64,000 nucleotides of DNA, from the NCBI RefSeq assembly GCF_030372275.1, contig NZ_JAUDDJ010000011.1; one strand, given 5' to 3'. The number at the start of each line of letters is the position of its first letter. Position 1 is the stretch's first letter. This document shows positions 24,517 to 32,962 of the stretch, in pieces. A program made the position numbers and the translations under genes. This DNA is from Lawsonibacter sp900766145 (lineage in GTDB: Bacteria > Bacillota > Clostridia > Oscillospirales > Oscillospiraceae). Under the pieces are notes generated by a model. The model was not told the DNA's origin and ran no database searches. It saw only the letters and a program-made list of their open reading frames with translations.

Positions 24517-25577
24517 TCGGAGAGGACGAGGGCGGTGACCGCTTCCACCACGGGGACCGCCCGGGGGACGATACAGGGATCGTGGCGGCCGGTGACCACC
24601 AGCTCCTCCACCTGTTTTTTCGACAGGCTCACCGTCTGCTGCTCTCTGGCAATGGAGGGGGTGGGCTTAAAGGCCAGGCGGAACACCAAAGGCATCCCGT
24701 TGGTAATGCCTCCCAAAATCCCGCCAGCGCGGTTGGTCTGGGTGACCACCTTCCCGTCCTTCACAGTGAAGGGGTCGTTGTTCTCCGAGCCTCGCATAGT
24801 TGCCACGCCGAAGCCCGCGCCAAACTCCACGCCCTTCACCGCCGGGATACCGAACAGGGCGGCGGCCAGACGGTTTTCCATGCCGCCGAACATGGGCTCG
24901 CCCAGCCCGGCGGGCACGCCGGTGACCAGGCACTCCACGATGCCGCCCACCGAGTCGCCCTCCTCCTTGGCCTGGAGAATGACCTTGCGCATCCGCTCCC
25001 CCGCTTTCTCATCCAGCACGGGGAAGGGGGCCCGCTTCAGGGCATCCATGGTCTCCACACTCTCCCCCATGGGGTCGAAGGGCCGGTCGGCCTCTCTGGC
25101 GATGGAGGCGATGTGGGCGGCTACCTCAATTCCCCGGCGCTTGAGCATCTGGAGGCAAATCCCGCCTGCAATGCACAGGGGGGCGGTCAGGCGGCCGGAG
25201 AAATGGCCTCCCCCCGCCACGTCCTGGAAGCCCCCGTACTTCACCTGGGCGGTAAAGTCGGCGTGGCCGGGACGAGGCTTGTCCCGGAGCTGGGCGTAGT
25301 CCTGGGAACGGGTGTTGGTGTTTTCAATGAGGGCGGCCAAGGGTGCCCCGCAGGTCACATCGTCCACCAGGCCGCTGAGAAACTGGGGCAGGTCGGCCTC
25401 CTTGCGGGGGGTGGAGGTGGCGTTCTGGCCCGGGGCTCGGCGCTTTAAGAAGCGGCCCAGCTCCTCCATATCCACCCGCTCCCCGGCGGGCAGGCCGTCC
25501 ACCACTACCCCGATGGCCGGGGAGTGGGACTGTCCGAAGACGGACACGTGGATGTGTTCACCCAGATACGAGGCCAT
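24501..25577 (-). CDS. aroC: Chorismate synthase
   Basis: 358 aa, normal length. Signature regions: FGQSHSPAIGVVVDGLPAG, RRAPGQNATSTPRKE, DYAQLRDKPRPGHADF, GGGHFSGRLTAP and near the end GRHDPCIVPRAVPVVEAV. Uses reduced FMN to make chorismate, the branch point for Phe, Tyr and Trp. Its start lies 20 nt inside the end of aroA; GGGAGGAG precedes the ATG. The last codons and stop fall inside the stem of repeat copy A, so the C-terminus (SDLLFS) is partly repeat-encoded. Confidence 0.97.
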   Translation of the reverse strand: MASYLGEHIHVSVFGQSHSPAIGVVVDGLPAGERVDMEELGRFLKRRAPGQNATSTPRKEADLPQFLSGLVDDVTCGAPLAALIENTNTRSQDYAQLRDKPRPGHADFTAQVKYGGFQDVAGGGHFSGRLTAPLCIAGGICLQMLKRRGIEVAAHIASIAREADRPFDPMGESVETMDALKRAPFPVLDEKAGERMRKVILQAKEEGDSVGGIVECLVTGVPAGLGEPMFGGMENRLAAALFGIPAVKGVEFGAGFGVATMRGSENNDPFTVKDGKVVTQTNRAGGILGGITNGMPLVFRLAFKPTPSIAREQQTVSLSKKQVEELVVTGRHDPCIVPRAVPVVEAVTALVLSDLLFS

Positions 25578-26814
25578 GTACTTCTCCTCCCAACGCAGTG
25601 TAGTCCCACCAGAAGTGGGGGTAAGATTTTTTCACGCACTCGGCGCCCAAGACGGTCACCGGCTGTTTGCAGGCGATGGCGGCCACGGCGGCCATCATGG
25701 CGATGCGGTGGTCGTTGCAGCCGTCCACCGTACCGCCCGCCAGGTGGTCCGTCCCCTCTAAGGTGAGGGTGTCCTCTCCCACCTGGGCCTTGGCCCCCAG
25801 GGCATTGAGGGTGCGGGCGATGGTCTCCAGGCGGTCGCTCTCCTTCATGCGCAGCCGCCCGGCGTTGACAAAGTGGGTGGTTCCCTTCCGCACCGCCGCC
25901 ATGGCGGCCAGGGGCGGAGCCAGGTCGGGGCATTGGGACAGGTCGATGTCCACGTCCCCGGGCCGGGCCAGCTTCCAGTAGAGGGTGCCGATCTGCCGGT
26001 CCCCCTGGACCGAGTCCAGATTCAGGTTCCGGATGTCCACCTGGGCCCCCAGGAAGTTGGCGGCATACCAGAAGGCGGCATTGGACCAGTCGGTTTCCAC
26101 CGCCAAGTTTCGGGGCTGATAGTGCTGGTTGCCTGGGATGGCAAACACGCCGGGCTCGGTTTCCTCCGCGGTGACGCCGAAGGTCCGCAGGGCGTCCAGG
26201 GTCATGTCCACATAGCCCCGGGACTCCAGAGGGGTGGAGGAGCGCAGCACCGAGGGTCCGTCCAGCAGGGGTAGGGCGTAGAGCATGCCGGTAAAAAACT
26301 GGCTGGACACGTTGCCGGGGAGGACGTATTCCCCCGGCTCCAGGGCCAGGGCGTCATACCCCCGGCCGCCGTCTACGGAGAGCACCCCGTTCTCCCGCTT
26401 CCAGGTGATGCCCTTCTCCTGGAACAGGTCCTCATAGGGGGTGAGGGGCCGCTCCATCAGGCGGCCCCAGCCGGTAAAGTGGGCCTCCCCACCCACCAGC
26501 AGGGCTACGGGAATGAGAAAACGCAGGGTGGAGCCCGACTCCCCGCAGTCCAGAATAGGGGCGGGCCCGGCCTGAACGATGGAGTTGCCCAGGCCGTGGA
26601 TCTCTACCACGCCCGGCTCCGGGCGCTGGATGCTGGCTCCCAGGGCGGCCATACAGCCCAGGGTGGCCTCGATATCCTGGGAGAAGTCCACATTGGACAG
26701 GGTGCTCACGCCCCCGGAGAGGGCGGCGGCCAGGATGAGCCGGTGGGCCTGGGACTTGCTGGGGGGCGGGGTGACTGCTCCCTTCAGCGTGCCCGGTACA
26801 ATGGTCACATCCAT
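25558..26814 (-). CDS. aroA: 3-phosphoshikimate 1-carboxyvinyltransferase (EPSP synthase)
   Basis: 418 aa with the two-lobed EPSP fold. Motifs: PPPSKSQAHRLILAAAL (substrate Lys/Ser), ECGESGSTLRFLIPVALL-type DCGESGSTLRF, LPGNVSSQFFTGMLYALP, and MKESDRLETIARTL. It condenses PEP with shikimate 3-phosphate. The usual LFLGNAGTA motif is replaced by the DCGESGSTLR form, as in class II-like enzymes of Firmicutes; glyphosate response cannot be judged from sequence alone. One nucleotide separates it from aroB. Confidence 0.96.
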   Translation of the reverse strand: MDVTIVPGTLKGAVTPPPSKSQAHRLILAAALSGGVSTLSNVDFSQDIEATLGCMAALGASIQRPEPGVVEIHGLGNSIVQAGPAPILDCGESGSTLRFLIPVALLVGGEAHFTGWGRLMERPLTPYEDLFQEKGITWKRENGVLSVDGGRGYDALALEPGEYVLPGNVSSQFFTGMLYALPLLDGPSVLRSSTPLESRGYVDMTLDALRTFGVTAEETEPGVFAIPGNQHYQPRNLAVETDWSNAAFWYAANFLGAQVDIRNLNLDSVQGDRQIGTLYWKLARPGDVDIDLSQCPDLAPPLAAMAAVRKGTTHFVNAGRLRMKESDRLETIARTLNALGAKAQVGEDTLTLEGTDHLAGGTVDGCNDHRIAMMAAVAAIACKQPVTVLGAECVKKSYPHFWWDYTALGGEVHGLVSG

Positions 26815-26815
26815 A

Positions 26816-27901
26816 TCAGTTTCCTTTCCACATGGGGTTCAGGGAGTCCAGCAGGGCCTGCCGGGCCATGGGGTGGGGAATGGCCTTCCCCAGTTTCTCC
26901 AGCACGATAAGGCGGATGTCGCTGCCGGCGTTCTTCTTGTCCAGGCCCACCGCCTCCACCAGGGTGTCCCAGGGGCAGGGGATGGAGATGGGCAGCTGGT
27001 ACTCCTTTAATATATTCTCAATGGCCTGCTCCGTTCCGGCGGGAGTAATGCCCATCTGCTCCCCCAGCCGGGTGGCCACGCACATGCCTGCGGCCACTCC
27101 CTGGCCGTGGGTCCAGGTCTCATAGTGGCCCGCCAGCTCGAAGGCGTGGCCGATGGTGTGGCCGAAGTTGAGGACCATCCGCTCGCCGGTGTCCCGCTCG
27201 TCGTTCAAAACCACTTTCCGCTTGATGTCGCAGCAGGTGTGGATGACCTCCTCAATGTGCTCCATCACGCCGCTGCGTCCACCCCAGGCGGCCAGCTTGT
27301 CAAAGAAGGCCCGGTCCCGGATACAGCCGTACTTGATGACCTCGGCCATGCCGTCGGAGAAGGTGCGGTCGGTGAGGGTGATGAGCACCTCCGGGTCAAT
27401 GAACACGCCCTTGGGCTGCCAGAAGGCTCCGGCCAGGTTCTTGCCCGCCTTCAGGTCGATGGCCACCTTGCCTCCCACGGAGGAGTCCACCTGGGCCAGA
27501 AGGGTGGTGGGGATCTGAATATAATCCACACCTCGCAGCACCGTGGCGGCGGCAAAGCCTGCCAGGTCGCCCACCACGCCGCCGCCCAGGGCGACCACTC
27601 CGTCGGTGCGGGTGAGGCGGGCGGCCATCATGGCCTCCCACAGCTCCTGGAGCCGCTCCACGCACTTGCTCTCCTCCCCAGCGGGGACGGTATGGAGGAT
27701 AGCAAAGAAGCCCGCTTTCTCCAGACTGTCCAGCACCCTTTGTGCGTAGAGGGGGCCCACCGTGCTGTCGGTGACCACAAAGAGGGTCTTGGCCCGGGGC
27801 AGCACCGCCCGGCACCGCTCCCCCACCTGGTCCAGGAGGCCCCGCTCAATTTCAATGTCGTAGGCCCGCCCAGGCAGGTCCACTGTCAGGATTTTGCTCA
27901 T
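26816..27901 (-). CDS. aroB: 3-dehydroquinate synthase
   Basis: 361 aa. NAD-binding and catalytic landmarks: GGGVVGDLAGFAAA, IPTTLLAQVDSSVGGKVAID, MAEVIKYGCI and LNFGHTIGHAFE with zinc-binding His residues. Converts DAHP to 3-dehydroquinate, the second pathway step. The ATG at 27901 overlaps the end of tyrA by 4 nt, which sets the start; a longer frame to 28180 is only shadow. Confidence 0.97.
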   Translation of the reverse strand: MSKILTVDLPGRAYDIEIERGLLDQVGERCRAVLPRAKTLFVVTDSTVGPLYAQRVLDSLEKAGFFAILHTVPAGEESKCVERLQELWEAMMAARLTRTDGVVALGGGVVGDLAGFAAATVLRGVDYIQIPTTLLAQVDSSVGGKVAIDLKAGKNLAGAFWQPKGVFIDPEVLITLTDRTFSDGMAEVIKYGCIRDRAFFDKLAAWGGRSGVMEHIEEVIHTCCDIKRKVVLNDERDTGERMVLNFGHTIGHAFELAGHYETWTHGQGVAAGMCVATRLGEQMGITPAGTEQAIENILKEYQLPISIPCPWDTLVEAVGLDKKNAGSDIRLIVLEKLGKAIPHPMARQALLDSLNPMWKGN

Positions 27902-28731
27902 TGTCCATCCACCTTCTCTTTGCAGATCCGCCCCTCCGCCAGGAGGGTACACAGCCGGTCGCCGTTGCCTTGCTCCAGGGCTTCCCGGTACTCCTGGAGG
28001 CTGCCGATCATCTGGTCCAGCTCCTGGAGCAGGAAGGTCCGGTTTTCCAAAAACAAGTCGGTCCACATGTGCTCGTTGAGCCAGGCCACACGGGTCAGGT
28101 CCATATAGCTGCCCGCCGAGTAGCCCTTGTGCATTTGGGCCCGGGGGCTCTTCACATAGGCGTTGGAGATGACGTGGCACATCTGGGAGGTGTAGGCGAT
28201 CATCTCGTCGTGGTGCTCCGCCGTGGTCACCGTCAGGTGAGAGAAGCCCGCCGGGGTAAGCAGCTTTTTGATCTTATCCAGCAGCAGAATGTCGTCGGCC
28301 TGGGGAGGCACGATGACCATGGGGGCCCCGTCAAACATATCCGCCTTGCTGTTGGCAAAGCCGGAGTACTGGGTGCCCGCCATGGGGTGGCCGCCCACAA
28401 AGGTGAAGCCGTAGCGCTGGGCCAGCTCAAAGCCCACCTTGCACACCTCCTGCTTCACGCCGCAGCAGTCCATCACCAGGGTGGTGCCGGGGATGTGGGG
28501 GGCCATCTTCTTGAGGTACTCCATGGTCACCTCGGGGTAGAGGGCTACCAGCAGCAGCTCGCACTCCCCGATGGTCTTTTCGTCCAGGTCCCCCGCCAGC
28601 ACCCCCTGGAGCTTGGCAAAGTCCTGAACCACCCGGTTGCCGTCATAGCCGTACACCGTGGCGCCGCTGCGCTCGTAGGCCTTGGCCAGGGAGCCGCCGA
28701 TGAGGCCCAGCCCCGCAATTCCAACTACCAT
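27898..28731 (-). CDS. tyrA: Prephenate dehydrogenase
   Basis: 277 aa. N-terminal Rossmann loop GIAGLGLIGGSLAKA, conserved DCCGVKQEV, HPMAGTQYSGF (catalytic His region) and AEHHDEMIAYTSQMCHVI. Oxidatively decarboxylates prephenate to 4-hydroxyphenylpyruvate for tyrosine. No ACT domain follows, so feedback control must act elsewhere, consistent with attenuation at the operon leader. AAGGAGG precedes the ATG; it starts 10 nt after the DAHP synthase gene. Confidence 0.95.
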   Translation of the reverse strand: MVVGIAGLGLIGGSLAKAYERSGATVYGYDGNRVVQDFAKLQGVLAGDLDEKTIGECELLLVALYPEVTMEYLKKMAPHIPGTTLVMDCCGVKQEVCKVGFELAQRYGFTFVGGHPMAGTQYSGFANSKADMFDGAPMVIVPPQADDILLLDKIKKLLTPAGFSHLTVTTAEHHDEMIAYTSQMCHVISNAYVKSPRAQMHKGYSAGSYMDLTRVAWLNEHMWTDLFLENRTFLLQELDQMIGSLQEYREALEQGNGDRLCTLLAEGRICKEKVDGQ

Positions 28732-28741
28732 GTCTGCCTCC

Positions 28742-29758
28742 TTATTCCTCGCCCAGCGCGGCCGCCCGCACCCGGCGCACCGCCTTGGCTACGTCCTCAA
28801 ACTGCTCGGGCCGCAGAGACTGGGCGCCGTCGCACAGGGCGTGGGGCGGGTCGTTGTGGACCTCGATGATGAGACCGTCGGCTCCGCAGGCGGCGGCAGC
28901 CATGGCCATAGGCTTGACATACCGGGCCACGCCGGTGGCGTGGCTGGGGTCCACCACCACGGGCAGGTGGGTGAGCTCATGGAGGACGGTGACGGCGGAC
29001 AGGTCCAGAGTGTTCCGGGTAGCGGTCTCAAAGGTGCGGATGCCCCGCTCGCAGAGGATCACGTTCTCGTTTCCGCCGGCCATGATGTACTCCGCGCTCA
29101 TCAGCAGCTCCTTGATGGTGTTGGCCAGGCCACGCTTGATGAGGATGGGCTTCCGGGTCTTGCCCAGTTCTTTCAGCAGCTCGAAGTTCTGCATGTTCCG
29201 GGCGCCCACCTGGATGACATCCACGTCCTCGAAGAGAGGCAGGTGGTTGGCGTTCATAATCTCAGTGACGATGGGCAGGCCGGTCTCCCGTTTGGCCTCC
29301 AGCAGCAGCTCGATGCCGTCGGCCTTCAGGCCCTGGAAGTCGTAGGGAGAGGTGCGGGGCTTGAAGGCGCCGCCCCGGAGCATGGTGGCTCCAGCCGCCT
29401 TGACGCTCTTGGCCACCGAGATGATCTGCTCCTCGCTCTCCACCGAGCAGGGCCCGGCGATGAGGGCGAAGTTTCCATGGCCCACTTTCAGCTTCTGCTC
29501 GCCAACCTCAATGATAGAGTCCTTGGGATGGAACTTCCGGTTGGCACTTTTAAACGGCTCAGAAATATGCTTTACCCCCTCTACAATGTCCAGTCCGGTG
29601 ATCAGGTCGTCATCCAGCTTGCTGATGTCGCCGATGATGCCGATGATGGTGGCGTAGTCTCCCTTGGAGACATGGGTGCGCAGATTCTGCGCCTCGATCC
29701 ACTGGATGAGATCCCGTACCCGCTCTTCCTTGGCGTCCTGTTTTACAATGATAATCAT
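28742..29758 (-). CDS. aroF: DAHP synthase (3-deoxy-7-phosphoheptulonate synthase), AroA-beta/KDPS-like type
   Basis: 338 aa. Residues 1-~70 are a ferredoxin-like regulatory domain (IIIVKQDAKEERVRDLIQWI) as in the Thermotoga enzyme. The TIM barrel follows with ALIAGPCSVESEEQI, LRGGAFKPRTSPYDFQGL, QVGARNMQNFELLKELG and DPSHATG. It condenses PEP and erythrose 4-phosphate, the committed step. First structural gene after the attenuator; AAGGAGGAG lies 7 nt before the ATG. The N-terminal domain is a known Tyr/Phe feedback site in this class, so both enzyme and transcript may be end-product controlled. Confidence 0.95.
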   Translation of the reverse strand: MIIIVKQDAKEERVRDLIQWIEAQNLRTHVSKGDYATIIGIIGDISKLDDDLITGLDIVEGVKHISEPFKSANRKFHPKDSIIEVGEQKLKVGHGNFALIAGPCSVESEEQIISVAKSVKAAGATMLRGGAFKPRTSPYDFQGLKADGIELLLEAKRETGLPIVTEIMNANHLPLFEDVDVIQVGARNMQNFELLKELGKTRKPILIKRGLANTIKELLMSAEYIMAGGNENVILCERGIRTFETATRNTLDLSAVTVLHELTHLPVVVDPSHATGVARYVKPMAMAAAACGADGLIIEVHNDPPHALCDGAQSLRPEQFEDVAKAVRRVRAAALGEE

Positions 29759-29796
29759 AGCTGTTCTCCTCCTTACTTCACCGGGCAAATGAAAAA

Positions 29797-29826
29797 GCCT
29801 GCGGTGAAGTGTCATTCACCGCAGGC
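29797..29826 (-). terminator. Attenuator terminator before the aromatic operon
   Basis: A perfect 12-bp stem GCCTGCGGTGAA / TTCACCGCAGGC (29797-29808 with 29815-29826) with a 6-nt loop, followed on minus by TTTTT. It lies between the leader peptide stop (29849) and the DAHP synthase ribosome site. Confidence 0.88.
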
Positions 29827-29848
29827 CTAAAACTTCCCTATTCCCCGC

Positions 29849-29962
29849 TTACGCGAAACTGGGGAGCCCTTTGTTTGCAGCAAAAAACACTCTTACCTTT
29901 TTGAACCAAAAGCCAAAAAAGTAAAAGTAGCCAAAAAAGTAAGCCGCAAACTGCTTCATCAT
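29849..29962 (-). CDS. Phe/Tyr-rich leader peptide of the aromatic operon
   Basis: A 37-codon ORF with AAAGGAG 9 nt before its ATG. It encodes 11 Phe, 3 Tyr and 1 Trp; residues 5-20 read FAAYFFGYFYFFGFWF. It sits between a good promoter (30005-30033) and a terminator hairpin (29797-29826), upstream of DAHP synthase. CTTACTTTTT (29934-29943, within codons 7-10) can pair with AAAAAGGTAAG (29892-29902), giving a hairpin that a ribosome stalled on Phe/Tyr codons would disturb. I infer attenuation by charged tRNA-Phe and tRNA-Tyr levels. Too short for standard gene finders. Confidence 0.8.
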   Translation of the reverse strand: MMKQFAAYFFGYFYFFGFWFKKVRVFFAANKGLPSFA

Positions 29963-30004
29963 GAAATTTGGCTCCTTTCCTCGTTCTCACGTTGGGTTGT
30001 TTTT

Positions 30005-30033
30005 ATGGTAGCACCGGCTTTTCTCCCTGTCAA
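30005..30033 (-). promoter_or_regulatory. Promoter of the aromatic amino acid operon
   Basis: On minus: TTGACA (30028-30033), 17 bp, TACCAT (30005-30010). Transcription would start near 29998, about 36 nt before the leader peptide ATG. Confidence 0.8.
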
Positions 30034-30125
30034 CCACAAAATAATCAGAGGTTTTCACAAATTCTCCAGTGAAAGTATCTCTATTTTTTTCTCAAAATTA
30101 CAGTTTTCCGCCAGCTATATAAAAA

Positions 30126-30151
30126 CCCCCGGGTCCTCACGGACCCGGGGG
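30126..30151. terminator. Terminator of htrA
   Basis: An 11-bp GC stem CCCCCGGGTCC / GGACCCGGGGG with a TCAC loop, followed on minus by TTTTT. Confidence 0.9.
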
Positions 30152-30199
30152 AAAAGAGAGGGGAGAGGAAAACCGATGAGAAATCGGTAGGAAGTAAAG

Positions 30200-31576
30200 T
30201 TACCAGCTGTATCCGCCGAAGGGCCAGCCGTAATAGCCGCCGGACTGCTGCTGTTGCTGTTGCTGCTGCTGATTAGACTCCTGGCTCTGATTGGCAGCCT
30301 CGGTCTGCTCGTTCTTCTCGTCAAAGGTGATGGAGAGTTTGATTTCCTCCTGGTTCCGAATGACGGTAAGGGTGGCGGTATCGCCCGCCTTATAGTTGCT
30401 GGACAGGGCCGCAGTAAGAGCGGAAGGGGAGTCCACCGCGGTATCGTCAATGGCGGTAATAATATCATTGACCTGCAGGCCAGCCTTCTCGGCGCAAGAG
30501 CCCTCAGCCACATATTCCACCACAGCGCCGGCGGGGATGCCGTAGCGCTGGGCGCTCTCATCCACCACATTCACCTGTACACCCATATAGGGCTTGCCAG
30601 TGACGTAGCCGTGTTCAATAAGATCTTCAATGATGGTCTTTACATCGTTGATAGGAATGGCAAAGCCCAGGCCCTCGGCAGACACGCCGGAGGAGGACTC
30701 GGTCATTTTAGCGGAGACCACGCCCACCACATTGCCGTAGCTGTCAAACAGGGGGCCGCCGGAATTGCCGGGGTTGATGGCACAGTTGGTCTGCAGCACG
30801 TTCAGGGTGGTGGAAACGGTGTTGCCGTTGGAGTCCTGACTGGAGGTGGTGATGAGCCGGTCCAGGGCAGAGACGATGCCGTCGGTGAGAGTATAGGTCA
30901 GCTCACCCAGGGGATTGCCGATGGCGTAGACGCTCTCGCCTACCACCAGCTGGCTGCTGTCACCCAAGGTGACGGGCTGCAGGCCGGTGGCATCAATTTT
31001 TAACACGGCGATGTCGTTATCCTGCTCGCCGCCCACCAGCTTGGCGGTGTACTTGGTGCCATCGGCAAAGGAGACCTCAATGCTGACGGAGGAGTCCTTT
31101 GTGGCGTCCTCAATGACGTGGTAGTTGGTGACGATGTAGCCGTCCTGGGTCAGTACAAAGCCGGAACCGCTGGCGGCGGAGGTGGTGGTCTGGCCAAAGA
31201 TGTTCACCGTGGTATTCACCGTGATGCCCACGCAGGAGGCCAGGTTAGCGGCGTAGAGCTGCTCCGGGGTCATGGGCTCGCCGTTGTTGTTATTGACTAC
31301 GGTCTGTACCTTGGGGCGCTCCCCCTCATAGACCACGGTGCCGCCCCGGCTCATGTTCTGGTACAGGGCCGCACCGCCCACGCCGGCGCCGCCGCCCACA
31401 ATGGCACAGGCCAGTACCAGGGCCACGATCTTCTTGGAAAATCCCTTGCCGGGCTTCTTCTGGTTCTGGGGCGCTTCCGGACCAGGCGTCACGGGGACGG
31501 GATCCATGTACTCCCCAAAGCCTCCACGATATCCATCGTTCTCGTTATTATAAAAGTTAAACTCATTGTTTTCCAT
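30200..31576 (-). CDS. htrA: HtrA/DegP-like membrane-anchored serine protease
   Basis: 458 aa. A cytoplasmic N-tail rich in Asn/Gly/Pro, one membrane helix (about residues 49-71), then a trypsin-like domain with catalytic H153 (TNYHVIED), D188 (DNDIAVLKI) and S272 (NPGNSGGPL). One PDZ domain follows (about residues 335-425) and a tail of nine Gln then Gly/Tyr/Trp-rich residues. Such enzymes degrade misfolded exported proteins. The ATG at 31576 is preferred, with GGAGTG upstream. Monocistronic, with its own terminator. Confidence 0.94.
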   Translation of the reverse strand: MENNEFNFYNNENDGYRGGFGEYMDPVPVTPGPEAPQNQKKPGKGFSKKIVALVLACAIVGGGAGVGGAALYQNMSRGGTVVYEGERPKVQTVVNNNNGEPMTPEQLYAANLASCVGITVNTTVNIFGQTTTSAASGSGFVLTQDGYIVTNYHVIEDATKDSSVSIEVSFADGTKYTAKLVGGEQDNDIAVLKIDATGLQPVTLGDSSQLVVGESVYAIGNPLGELTYTLTDGIVSALDRLITTSSQDSNGNTVSTTLNVLQTNCAINPGNSGGPLFDSYGNVVGVVSAKMTESSSGVSAEGLGFAIPINDVKTIIEDLIEHGYVTGKPYMGVQVNVVDESAQRYGIPAGAVVEYVAEGSCAEKAGLQVNDIITAIDDTAVDSPSALTAALSSNYKAGDTATLTVIRNQEEIKLSITFDEKNEQTEAANQSQESNQQQQQQQQQSGGYYGWPFGGYSW

Positions 31577-31719
31577 AACTGCTTCACTCCTCATATGGTC
31601 TCTTGGAGGTCCTCCTCCGTTCGACTGGGGCAAGTATAAAGGAAAAATATGAAGAAACCATGAAGAAAAAGCATGCGTTTTTTGAATTTTCCCAAAACAA
31701 ATTTTGACAGCTTCTCCAT

Positions 31720-32880
31720 CTATTCGCTCTCCGGACGCTCCCGCAAAATGGCAATCACGTCCTCCACAGCCGCCTCCGCGTCCGCCCGGACCCCGTCAAA
31801 CAGTCCCAACTTAACGAGGTTCAGGGCAATCAGCAGGACGGTGGGCCCCAAAATCATGCCCAGCACACCTCCCAGGCGCATGCCCACATAGATGCTGACG
31901 AGAGACAAAATGGGGGAAAGCCCCGTTTGGTCGCCCACGAATTTGGGCTCCCCCACCCGGCGAAACAGGGCGATGAGGCCCCAAATGACCATCAAACGGA
32001 TAGCCCCGCCCAGGTTGCCGGTAAACAGGTCAATGACTGCCCAGGGCACCATCACGGTGCCTGCGCCGATGATGGGGATAAAGTCCATCACCGCCAGCAC
32101 CAGGGCCAGCAGCAGGCCGTAGGGCTGGTGGATAATAAAGAAGCCGCCCAGCAGGATAAAGAACACCCCTACCGACAGAAGGAACTCCGCCTTCAGATAA
32201 CCGCCGAAGGCGGCCAGGGCGGTGTCCCGCACCTGGACCAGGAAGGCCAGCAACCGCCGGTCGGTGCGCCGGGCTGCTGCGGTGCGCAGGTCAGGGTAGT
32301 CGGCGGTGAGCAGGTAGGAGGCCATGATATAGATGATGAGGGCCAGGCCGAAGGAGGGCAGGCTCAGGGCCTTGTCCTTGGCGTAGTTCACCAGCCCCTG
32401 CAGCATCCCGGGCAGGGTGTTTTTCAGCCACTCCAGCACGCTGTCCCACACGGAGTCCACCGTCTCATTGAAGGCGGGAGGCACCAGATCCCAGAAGCGG
32501 GCAAAGATCCGCTCCAACTCCTGAAAAATTCCCTCCATACTGGCCAGCAGGTCATCCCAGCTCTGCACCAGCGAGACCAACTGGGCCCCGGCGGCGTAAA
32601 CGAGTCCGCCCACCGCCGCACCCAACAGTCCAAACAGCAGTACCAGCACCAGCAGGGACCACAGCTTTCGGGAGCCCCCCAGGGTACCCCGCAGCCACCG
32701 CACCGCCGGGTGGAGGATGGCGGCGGTGATGAGGGCCGCTACAAAGGGAGCCATCAGCGACAGCAGGGGCAGGCCCACCTTCCACAGCAGCCACAGCCCC
32801 ACGATCAGCAGCACCAGCCGCACACCGATGCGAAACCACAGTCTTCCCCGGGCCGGCCAGGTCAGCTTTTGTTCCTTCAT
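31720..32880 (-). CDS. ytvI: AI-2E family transporter, YtvI-like
   Basis: 386 aa with about eight membrane helices in the AI-2E/PerM arrangement. The family pattern occurs late in the protein (MDFIPIIGAGTVMVPWAVIDL and VGDQTGLSPILSLVSIYVG). The segment near residues 90-150 is amphipathic. The closest named group is the sporulation integral membrane protein YtvI, consistent with a spore former, but transport substrate is unknown. Start at 32880 has AAGGAG upstream. Confidence 0.8.
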   Translation of the reverse strand: MKEQKLTWPARGRLWFRIGVRLVLLIVGLWLLWKVGLPLLSLMAPFVAALITAAILHPAVRWLRGTLGGSRKLWSLLVLVLLFGLLGAAVGGLVYAAGAQLVSLVQSWDDLLASMEGIFQELERIFARFWDLVPPAFNETVDSVWDSVLEWLKNTLPGMLQGLVNYAKDKALSLPSFGLALIIYIMASYLLTADYPDLRTAAARRTDRRLLAFLVQVRDTALAAFGGYLKAEFLLSVGVFFILLGGFFIIHQPYGLLLALVLAVMDFIPIIGAGTVMVPWAVIDLFTGNLGGAIRLMVIWGLIALFRRVGEPKFVGDQTGLSPILSLVSIYVGMRLGGVLGMILGPTVLLIALNLVKLGLFDGVRADAEAAVEDVIAILRERPESE

Positions 32881-32962
32881 CTCATGTCACTCCTTGTTTC
32901 CACGCCCAAATGGACACAACGGCCCCGCACCGGAGCTTCCGGAGCGAGGCCGAAGATTGAAA

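Noticed and set aside
29759..30000. T-box leader for the aromatic operon
   Set aside because: No T-box core sequence or specifier-loop pattern was found; a leader peptide explains the region better.
30240..30275. CAG-type trinucleotide run in htrA as a CRISPR or repeat array
   Set aside because: It is an in-frame poly-Gln tract in the protein C-terminus.
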